DNA of 8,567 bases from Roseivirga sp. UBA6061 (GTDB lineage Bacteria; Bacteroidota; Bacteroidia; Cytophagales; Cyclobacteriaceae). Positions 1 through 5,540 of the stretch are shown here, piece by piece (within the stretch, counting starts at the first letter, position 1; every line of letters begins with the position of its first letter). Position numbers and translations under genes: made by a program. The stretch lies in the NCBI GenBank assembly GCA_002427745.1, contig DIYF01000078.1, forward strand, positions 56,768 through 65,334, given 5' to 3'. The notes beneath the pieces were generated by a model. That model saw only the letters and a list, made by a program, of their open reading frames with translations, was not told the origin of the DNA and did no database searches.

Positions 1-413
1 TTGTCCTGATGGCAGGAGAGAGCCGACAAGTCAATGTCAATTTCACTCCAACGCAGGAGGCTACTTATTTAGGAAGTCTGGTATTCACTTACAATGGCCG
101 ACAAGCTACACTACCGGTCAGTGGTATCGGAGCGATTGTGACGGGAATTGATGATGAGCTGATCGATGAAAATGAGATCAGGCTCTATCCAAACCCGGCC
201 AGTGATGCGGTGAATATCGACCTCTCTCAGGTACATGCTCAGGCACTGGATATCACATTCGTTAATGCAGCCGGTAAAACAGTGAATACCTGGAATGACT
301 ATCGTGAGAAGCAACTGTCCGTCCGGGTAAGTGACTTGGATAACGGACTGTATATCATGCAGTTTACCGATGGTAAATCGATCCTCAGGAAAAAAGTGAT
401 CATCAGAAAATAA
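1..413 (+). CDS. Secreted protein with T9SS C-terminal sorting domain (3' end only)
   Basis: This is the C-terminal end of a larger exported protein. The reading frame (codons starting at base 3) is open to the left edge of the window, so the ATG at base 9 is very probably internal. The first 40 or so residues resemble the end of an Ig-like repeat of the HYDIN/ASPM 'choice-of-anchor' kind, with a 'GSLVFTYNG' strand and closing 'LPVSGIGA'. About 80 residues of a type A T9SS sorting domain follow, recognised by 'RLYPNPASD', 'GLYIMQF' and the basic end 'KKVIIRK'. In the known pathway such a domain directs the protein across the outer membrane through the T9SS, after which it is removed and the cargo is released or anchored to the cell surface. 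The catalytic or binding part lies outside the window, so the actual function cannot be named. The gene ends six bases before the lipoprotein gene and probably shares its transcript. Confidence 0.9.
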   Translation, partial: VLMAGESRQVNVNFTPTQEATYLGSLVFTYNGRQATLPVSGIGAIVTGIDDELIDENEIRLYPNPASDAVNIDLSQVHAQALDITFVNAAGKTVNTWNDYREKQLSVRVSDLDNGLYIMQFTDGKSILRKKVIIRK

Positions 414-419
414 GACAAA

Positions 420-854
420 ATGAAACCATTCAGCTACACATATTTACTTTACACACTTTTACTGTTCGTTAGTCTGGCCTCGTGCAGGCCGGACGACCCG
501 AACGGCCCCAGCATTCAGGACCTGACTTTCGAAAAACTGGCAGGTAACTGGGCCTTAGGCAGCAGTAGCACCATTATGCTGGACGGACAGGACATTACCC
601 TCAATTATCCTGGCTTTGCCCTGTCTTTTGCCGATGGCACCTATAACACCACCAATGCCGGAGACCTGTTCAAAGCATCCGGGACCTGGCAGTGGTCTGG
701 AGAAATGGCCACCAGTGTGATCCTGGATACAGGGGAGGAGGTAACCATCATCGATCTGTCAGAGACTGATTTTCAATTCTCCTTCACCCATACCGGAACA
801 GGAGGTACAGCGGCTGGCACCGCAGGGAATTATGTGGTGACACTTGAGAAATAG
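420..854 (+). CDS. Small lipoprotein, possibly lipocalin-like fold
   Basis: This 144-residue protein begins with a lipoprotein signal peptide: a hydrophobic stretch at residues 8-19 and a lipobox 'LASC' with the lipidated cysteine at residue 22. The residues after the cysteine, RPDDPNG, include an acidic pair. This resembles, without matching exactly, the acidic export signals that send Bacteroidota lipoproteins to the cell surface; surface exposure is inferred. The mature part of about 120 residues contains 'LAGNWALGSSS', 'FADGTYN' and 'ASGTWQWSG', spaced as in the beta-barrel lipocalin-like domains common in this phylum, and no catalytic motif was seen. The start six bases after the preceding stop suggests co-transcription with the T9SS cargo gene, so the two may work together at the cell surface. 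The gene is real with high confidence; the fold assignment is moderate and the function unknown. Confidence 0.85.
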   Translation: MKPFSYTYLLYTLLLFVSLASCRPDDPNGPSIQDLTFEKLAGNWALGSSSTIMLDGQDITLNYPGFALSFADGTYNTTNAGDLFKASGTWQWSGEMATSVILDTGEEVTIIDLSETDFQFSFTHTGTGGTAAGTAGNYVVTLEK

Positions 855-872
855 AACACTCATTAGTGTTTT
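853..872 (+). terminator. Weak hairpin after the lipoprotein gene, possible terminator
   Basis: AACACT and AGTGTT pair around a four-base loop CATT directly after the TAG stop. A G-T wobble and one further A-T pair extend the stem to eight pairs. The 3' side ends in TTTT, but a long U-run is missing and the stem is AT-rich, so termination here would be inefficient. It could act together with the stronger stem at 886-904. Confidence 0.35.
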
Positions 873-882
873 CAATGCTGCA

Positions 883-968
883 AATGCTCCCCTCTAAGGG
901 GAGCTGTCCTCGAAGAGCTCTGAATTTGACCGATAGCCCTGTGGACTGAGGGGTGAAGCTAAAGCATT
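883..968. repeat. Foldable intergenic repeat-like element (REP/MITE-like)
   Basis: Most of the 230 bases between the convergent lipoprotein and SUKH genes consists of nested inverted repeats. Outer arms AATGCT (883-888) and AGCATT (963-968) enclose CCCCTC (889-894), which can pair with GAGGGG (948-953), and GTCC (906-909), which can pair with GGAC (943-946). A competing local hairpin joins GCTCCCCT (886-893) to AGGGGAGC (897-904). The pattern '...CTAAGGGGAGCTGTC...GGACTGAGGGG...' has the look of dispersed non-coding repeats in Bacteroidota genomes; that comparison is from memory and only one copy lies in this window. It has no coding capacity and may also serve as a transcription barrier for the two genes facing it. 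Confidence 0.5.
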
Positions 969-996
969 AAAGGACAGTCAGACTTTTCCAACCTGT

Positions 997-1013
997 CTAC
1001 CAAGGCTTGGTAG
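997..1013. repeat. Perfect inverted repeat between convergent genes
   Basis: CTACCAAG and CTTGGTAG form a perfect 17-base inverted repeat centred on base 1005; the usable stem is CTACCAA with loop GGC. It lies about 70 bases beyond the stop of the minus-strand SUKH gene. A two-way terminator is possible from this position, but neither side has a T-run. It may instead be a second part of the neighbouring repeat-like element. Confidence 0.4.
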
Positions 1014-1084
1014 GGGATCTCCGAAGCTGACCTCTCAGAATTACAGATTCGTTTATGCAACTTGACTCACCAAGAAGCCTACCT

Positions 1085-1576
1085 TCAGCCCGTCAGTTGC
1101 CCTCGCTCAAACAACTCAGAAAGACTGTTTGCTACTGTCTGTTTACCTTCGGCCAGTATTTCCTCCCCAACATCACCGACATCATGATAAATCTGATATA
1201 CAGGAGGATTGTCACCTTCGGAAACGCTTATGAAGTAAGGGTCTCCACCGCCTGTAGGGTCTTCAGCGATACAGATGTAGCCAAGTTCAAGTATGGCGCA
1301 TCCGGGATATGCTTCCATTGATTCGTTTTCCATCGATTCAGGACAGACAAACTCTAATGCATATTCCATCTCATGATCATCTTCATCGGCTATTTCTAGG
1401 ATGGCATAAGACAAAGGGTATGTGGTAAACAAACCAATCAGCCATTCAGGAATGATCTGCCCCATTTTACTATTCAGAGAGTGCCATTGCTTCGAATCGA
1501 TAATGACACCTTCGCCAAAGCTATCTTCTGAATTGGCCATCAGGTTTTCTAAGACTGTTGTGAGTTTATCATTCAT
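1085..1576 (-). CDS. SUKH superfamily (SMI1/KNR4-type) protein
   Basis: The 163-residue protein has SUKH family features: an acidic middle part, then 'GCAILELGYICIAEDPTGGGDPYFI' in two pieces (the 'LGYICIAED' strand and the 'GGGDPYFI' turn), and 'VYQIYHDVGD' near the end. There is no signal peptide or membrane segment, so it should be cytoplasmic. In known systems, SUKH proteins are often immunity partners of polymorphic or contact-dependent toxins, but many are lone genes of unknown role; no toxin gene lies next to this one. The ATG at 1576 was chosen because an upstream extension of ten residues would need a TTG start, and the residues added (HFHFQILLT) are not typical of the family. No Shine-Dalgarno sequence is visible, which is normal in this phylum. 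It is transcribed toward the lipoprotein gene and away from the kinases, so it is a separate unit. Confidence 0.85.
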   Translation of the reverse strand: MNDKLTTVLENLMANSEDSFGEGVIIDSKQWHSLNSKMGQIIPEWLIGLFTTYPLSYAILEIADEDDHEMEYALEFVCPESMENESMEAYPGCAILELGYICIAEDPTGGGDPYFISVSEGDNPPVYQIYHDVGDVGEEILAEGKQTVANSLSELFERGQLTG

Positions 1577-1626
1577 TGTTAGGAGTATCTGAAAATGAAA
1601 GTGCAATTATGTTTATCGGATATTGG

Positions 1627-1634
1627 CAAATATA
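1627..1634 (-). promoter_or_regulatory. Bacteroidota -7 promoter element for the SUKH gene
   Basis: On the minus strand this reads TATATTTG, an exact match to the Bacteroidota -7 consensus TAnnTTTG, about 50 bases before the chosen ATG. The expected TTTG-like -33 element is poor (only a GTTAAC in the right area). The exact -7 match and position make it a plausible promoter. Confidence 0.5.
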
Positions 1635-1790
1635 GCTTGTATTCATTCTTGTTAACCTTTCCTCGGCCTTATTGGTCTTCCAGGCCAACAAATATGAATA
1701 CTGTCGGAAGGGCATACCGGCTTTAAGCTCTTGTCATATAGTATCTTACCAATCTCAATTATTATCTATCAGGTATATTCTTCTCTGCAC

Positions 1791-1826
1791 AAGCCACCTA
1801 TACCTGTTTGCCTTGTGAAGTGGCTT
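1791..1826. promoter_or_regulatory. Inverted repeat in the leader of the first kinase gene
   Basis: AAGCCAC (1791-1797) and GTGGCTT (1820-1826) are perfect inverted arms separated by 22 bases, 41 bases before the start codon at 1868. They could form a leader hairpin or be half-sites for a regulator. The whole stretch 1577-1867 carries no gene. No exact TAnnTTTG is present on the plus strand here, so the promoter of the first kinase gene could not be located. Confidence 0.35.
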
Positions 1827-1867
1827 ATTCATCTTAGATTAATGAGCCAATTCACCAATTCATCGTC

Positions 1868-3850
1868 ATGAAGAAGTTTTTTTTGCTGTCTGTTCTGCAG
1901 CTATTCCTTTGTTTATCTCTTTTCGGTCAGGATGTACCTTCTATAGAGGAGAAAATCAGGAACCTGAGCGACACATCTGGTATGTACGCAATCTATACCG
2001 AGATCAAAACAGAAGACCTTGCACCTGAAGATTTACTGGAACTGGTCAAACAGCTAGAATCCAAAGCAGTTGACTATAACTATCAGAAAGTCAGGGGGCT
2101 GTCCTTAGACCTGATGGGATTACAGTACAGAGAACAGGGAGATGTTGATCAGGCATTGGAGACCTTGAATAAAGCTTACAATATCCTGATATCAACGGGA
2201 GATACAGTTCAGGCCTCCTGGCTGGACTTCGATATTGCCGTAACGCACTATATGATAGGGCAGTTTGATCAGTCTGTGGAGGCAGCTACGAGAAACCTGG
2301 AGGCCCTCAAAACATTGGATGGCGGACGTTATAATACCCTATTGAGAACGGCCGGAGAAATATTACGGGGAGCAGAACGCCTGGAGAGGGCAGCTGATTA
2401 CCTCAGACTAGCAGTTGATCATTCCAGGGAAAAAGGCATGGATGAGTCATTGGCTTATAATCTGAACCGACTAGGAGTAGTGTACTATCAGGGGTCAAAG
2501 CATGAGTTGGCCAAAGAAACATTGGAAGCCTCATTGAAATTGTCGAGAGAAATCAACCTTGACAGAGCCATTACCATGAACCTGAATGACATGGGCGAAT
2601 TGTATTTCACCTTAAAGGATTATCAGAGGTGTATAGAGTTGTATCAACTCGCTTTATCACGGGATATGGTTGATAGTGACAGGTCGAATACCCATAATAA
2701 CATTGCCAGGCTGTACTGGGAACTTGAGCGTTACGATGAGGCGGTAGAGCATGCAGACCAGGCATTGGGAATAGGCCTAAACACAAGTTATCTGCCTTAT
2801 ATCCTGGATGCTCAGAAAATACTGGCAGAGAGCTACGATAAATTAGGTGATTATCGAAAGTCCGTAGACTACTATCAGGACTATATTGCCAGCAAGGACT
2901 CTTTGTTCAAACTGGAGACTCAGCAACAGTTAGCGGAAGCCGAGACTAAATACGAAACGGCTAAAAAAGAGCAGGAAATCGCTGCGCTATCAGAAAAAGA
3001 AGCCCTGGAAAGATCAAGAAAGCAGGCTTACCGCACAGGCCTGATTGCTGTAGGCATTCTGTTGATCATTGTATTGCTGCTGGTGTGGCAGATTTCCAGA
3101 AATAAGAAGCGTATTGAATCTCAAAACCGGGAACTGGGAGAGCTGAACCAGACCAAAGACAAGTTTTTCTCCATCATTGCTCATGATTTAAGAAGCCCTA
3201 TGATTGCCCTGCAGGGCATTGGCAAAAAGCTGGACTTCTTTATACGGAAAGGCCGTCATGACAAGCTGCAGGAAATGGGAGGTAAGATAGATTCCTCTAT
3301 CGACAGGCTCAATCACTTGCTCAATAACCTGCTTAATTGGGCAGCCACTGAGTCACACGGGTTACCACAAAATCCCAAAGAGCACAATACCTCTGACCTG
3401 CTAAGAGAAACTATAGACCTTTACAGAGGGCTGGCGGCTTCTAAGAACATCAGCATTGAAGAGGAACTGGAGGACAGTCCGCTCTTTGCTGATCGTAATA
3501 TGGTATCTACCATTTTCAGAAATCTGCTCAGCAATGCGATCAAATTCAGCACGGACTCAGGGCTCATCAGGATAAGTACTACAGCTCGCGAGGGCTACAC
3601 CTTTATCTGCTTTCAGGACGAGGGAGCCGGTATAGCTGAGAGCCGATTGAAACAGCTCTTCAGTTATCAGCAAAGTAGCCCGGGAGCTGACGGGGAGGCG
3701 GGTTTCGGACTTGGACTAAAACTGTGTAAGGAATTTGCAGACCTGAATCAGGGCACCATTGAAGTGGAAAGCGCACCAGGCAAAGGCACGACCTTCACTG
3801 TGGGGTTTCCTCAAACCAAACAGCAGATCGTTGTACTTAAGGCAGCATAG
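1868..3850 (+). CDS. TPR-containing sensor histidine kinase (first of three)
   Basis: A 660-residue membrane-bound sensor kinase. A signal peptide (residues 1-20, ending 'LSLFG') is followed by an outward-facing region with about seven TPR-like helix pairs (roughly 75-345), a charged coiled coil (about 345-388) and one membrane helix (391-409). The cytoplasmic kinase core begins near residue 432. The H-box 'FFSIIAHDLRSP' has the phosphoacceptor His439; the N-box 'RNLLSNAIKF' has Asn556; G1 is 'DEGAGI' from Asp584; G2 is 'GFGLGLKLC' from Gly612. All catalytic motifs are intact, so it should autophosphorylate. No receiver or DNA-binding domain is fused, so phosphate must pass to a separate regulator, most simply the LytTR protein at 7489-8250. 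TPRs usually bind proteins or peptides; the signal sensed is unknown. The start is fixed by the signal peptide. A gap of about 200 bases with its own promoter motif separates it from the second kinase, so it may be transcribed separately. Confidence 0.95.
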   Translation: MKKFFLLSVLQLFLCLSLFGQDVPSIEEKIRNLSDTSGMYAIYTEIKTEDLAPEDLLELVKQLESKAVDYNYQKVRGLSLDLMGLQYREQGDVDQALETLNKAYNILISTGDTVQASWLDFDIAVTHYMIGQFDQSVEAATRNLEALKTLDGGRYNTLLRTAGEILRGAERLERAADYLRLAVDHSREKGMDESLAYNLNRLGVVYYQGSKHELAKETLEASLKLSREINLDRAITMNLNDMGELYFTLKDYQRCIELYQLALSRDMVDSDRSNTHNNIARLYWELERYDEAVEHADQALGIGLNTSYLPYILDAQKILAESYDKLGDYRKSVDYYQDYIASKDSLFKLETQQQLAEAETKYETAKKEQEIAALSEKEALERSRKQAYRTGLIAVGILLIIVLLLVWQISRNKKRIESQNRELGELNQTKDKFFSIIAHDLRSPMIALQGIGKKLDFFIRKGRHDKLQEMGGKIDSSIDRLNHLLNNLLNWAATESHGLPQNPKEHNTSDLLRETIDLYRGLAASKNISIEEELEDSPLFADRNMVSTIFRNLLSNAIKFSTDSGLIRISTTAREGYTFICFQDEGAGIAESRLKQLFSYQQSSPGADGEAGFGLGLKLCKEFADLNQGTIEVESAPGKGTTFTVGFPQTKQQIVVLKAA

Positions 3851-3854
3851 GGAT

Positions 3855-3929
3855 AGGGTACTTCGTTCATAAAACTATGAGCCATAGTAAGTGGATGATT
3901 ATAATAATACCGGGAGAGTAGTGTACCCT
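3855..3929. repeat. Nested inverted repeats between first and second kinase genes
   Basis: AGGGTAC (3855-3861) and GTACCCT (3923-3929) are perfect 7-base inverted arms 61 bases apart. Inside them lies a second perfect inverted repeat, ACTATG (3874-3879) and CATAGT (3883-3888), around a three-base loop. The structure starts four bases after the stop of the first kinase gene and ends just before the -7 motif at 3951. It lacks a T-run, so it is not a standard terminator. It could be a remnant of an inserted element or a leftover of the event that shortened the next gene. Confidence 0.4.
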
Positions 3930-3950
3930 TAGAGGGCATTGTGTCTCTTT

Positions 3951-3958
3951 TATATTTG
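3951..3958 (+). promoter_or_regulatory. Bacteroidota -7 promoter element before the second kinase gene
   Basis: TATATTTG is an exact match to the TAnnTTTG consensus and identical to the element in front of the SUKH gene. A weak -33 candidate, TTAG at 3929-3932, lies 18 bases upstream. Transcription from here would give a leader of roughly 80-90 bases and could drive the second and third kinase genes independently of the first. Confidence 0.5.
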
Positions 3959-4025
3959 AGTCCTTTTCTCGTTTGGTATCCCTCTGTTTTCTGAATAATT
4001 TCCACACAAAGGAAAGGTCAAACCT

Positions 4026-4042
4026 AATTCTCAGAATTTTTT
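4026..4042 (+). promoter_or_regulatory. Small hairpin with U-run just before the second kinase start
   Basis: AATTC (4026-4030) and GAATT (4034-4038) pair around TCA, and the stem runs into TTTTTT (4037-4042). The layout is that of a very weak intrinsic terminator or a structure touching the ribosome-binding zone. The stem is short and AT-rich, so any effect would be small. Confidence 0.2.
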
Positions 4043-4055
4043 CGTGCTGGTAATC

Positions 4056-5540
4056 ATGCACTTTTTAACCATCCGCTCCATTCAATCTCCCGGTCCGGCT
4101 TTGACTGACCCCTCCAGTCTGATCCTGGGTATCTTCTTTGGGTTGATGGTGGTCATGGCCGTTTATAATCTGCTTCTCTACTTCTCACTCAGGGATAAGG
4201 CTTATCTCCTCTATGTAGGAGTAGTGGTCTTTAACATCCTTACCACGCTGGCCATCAATGGTTTGGGTGAGCAGTATTTCTGGCCGGATCGTCCCGGCCT
4301 GGATGCTGAGATCTATGTCACCTTTGCAGGTATCAGCATGGCTTTTTCCAGCCGTTTTGCGGCCGTTTTCCTGAACCTCAAAGAATACAGTAAACGACTC
4401 GACCAGCTCATGTGGCTGATTGCAGGGCTGAGTTTGCTGATAACCCTGCTGACCCTGTTCTTTACTTTAGACCAGATCCTGGGTTTTGTAAGATGGATCG
4501 TTTTACTGTCCTTTCCCACCTATATCGTGGTTGGCTGGATGGTTTACAGAAAAGGCTTCAAGCCCGCACTGTTTTATATCATTGCCTGGCTGCCTTATAT
4601 CCTGGGTATTCTCATTCGCACCCTGCATGGCGCAAGTTGGTTTCCCGACAGTGAATGGGTACTCTTTTCTATTGAGGCAGGAGGTGCTTTGGAGGTTGTC
4701 CTGCTGTCATTTGCCCTGGCAGACAGAATCAAAGGAATGCGCAAAGAAATTGCCGAAAAGGAACTGGAAAAAGAACAGTTCAAAACCCGCCTGCTGGAAG
4801 AGCAAAAAGAACTGCTGGAACAGACGGTGGATCAGCGTACCAAAGAGCTGCAACAAGCCAATGCCACCAAGGACAAATTCTTTTCTATCATCGCTCACGA
4901 CCTGAGGAGTCCGATGGTGGGCCTGCAGGGGACCGGTAAAAAGCTGGAATACTTTATCAAGAAAAACAAGCAGGAAAAGCTCTTACAACTGGGAGGGCAG
5001 ATAGACGAATCGATAGATCAGCTCAATCACCTGTTGAACAACCTGCTTAACTGGGCAGCAACGGAAACAGGGAGTGTGCCTTATCACCCTGAAAAGATAG
5101 ATATCAAGCAACTGGTAGATGAAAACGCAGAGCTTTATGCATCTCTTGCCAAGGTTAAAAACGTGACTCTGATCAACGAGAACCAGCCGCTCTATGCAAC
5201 AGGCGATATCAACATGATTGCCACAGTGATCAGAAACCTGTTAAGCAATGCCATAAAGTTTACGAGCCCTGATTCACAGGTGAAGCTTTCACTCTTCGAA
5301 TCAGAGGGCATGGCCTGTTTTTCTGTTTCAGATCAGGGTGAGGGTATGGCAGCCGATAAAATCAATGCTTTGTTTGGCAATCAACTGGCAAGTACCCGGG
5401 GCACATTGGGTGAAAAGGGTTTTGGCCTGGGGCTAAAACTTTGCAAAGAATTTGCCGAAGCCAACGTGGGCAGCTTAACGGTAGAAAGCGAGCTTGGCAA
5501 AGGGACGGTTTTTATACTTAGATTGAAGTCGGACCAATAA
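4056..5540 (+). CDS. 7TMR-DISM sensor histidine kinase lacking its ectodomain (second of three)
   Basis: Numbering is from the ATG at 4056 (494 residues); a GTG at 4044 would add four residues. Seven hydrophobic helices (about 22-45, 49-67, 87-106, 114-136, 141-164, 169-191, 200-224) match the 7TMR-DISM membrane domain, including 'YNLLLYFSLRDKAYLLYV' and 'INGLGEQYFWP'. A coiled coil (225-271) leads to a kinase core with H-box 'FFSIIAHDLRSP' (His281), N-box 'RNLLSNAIKF' (Asn398), G1 'DQGEGM' and G2 'GFGLGLKLC' (from Gly455), all intact. Family members normally carry a signal peptide and an extracellular DISMED2 domain of roughly 130-170 residues before the helices. Here only its probable last strand, 'HFLTIRSIQS', remains, and a stop codon at 3996-3998 closes the frame upstream. 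The protein may therefore sense through the membrane helices, be unregulated, or need a partner. Its TAA overlaps the ATG of the third kinase gene by one base, indicating translational coupling. Confidence 0.9.
   Translation: MHFLTIRSIQSPGPALTDPSSLILGIFFGLMVVMAVYNLLLYFSLRDKAYLLYVGVVVFNILTTLAINGLGEQYFWPDRPGLDAEIYVTFAGISMAFSSRFAAVFLNLKEYSKRLDQLMWLIAGLSLLITLLTLFFTLDQILGFVRWIVLLSFPTYIVVGWMVYRKGFKPALFYIIAWLPYILGILIRTLHGASWFPDSEWVLFSIEAGGALEVVLLSFALADRIKGMRKEIAEKELEKEQFKTRLLEEQKELLEQTVDQRTKELQQANATKDKFFSIIAHDLRSPMVGLQGTGKKLEYFIKKNKQEKLLQLGGQIDESIDQLNHLLNNLLNWAATETGSVPYHPEKIDIKQLVDENAELYASLAKVKNVTLINENQPLYATGDINMIATVIRNLLSNAIKFTSPDSQVKLSLFESEGMACFSVSDQGEGMAADKINALFGNQLASTRGTLGEKGFGLGLKLCKEFAEANVGSLTVESELGKGTVFILRLKSDQ

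Noticed and set aside
1055..1321. Open frame of 88 codons on the plus strand
   Set aside because: It lies opposite the SUKH gene, has no recognisable motif, and the minus-strand frame shows clear family features.
3862..3870. TTCGTTCAT resembling half of a LytTR binding site
   Set aside because: Only one copy was found; LytTR proteins bind paired direct repeats about one helical turn apart, and no partner repeat was seen.
3811..4061. Minus-strand open frames across the gap between first and second kinase genes
   Set aside because: About 64 codons each, low-complexity Ile/His or Lys/Arg runs, overlapping both flanking genes; no support as genes or as a reversed ectodomain.
4412..4905. Two overlapping plus-strand open frames in the second kinase gene
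   Set aside because: They are shifted readings of the 7TM and coiled-coil coding region, rich in Cys, Trp and Pro, with no motif; the kinase frame explains the sequence.
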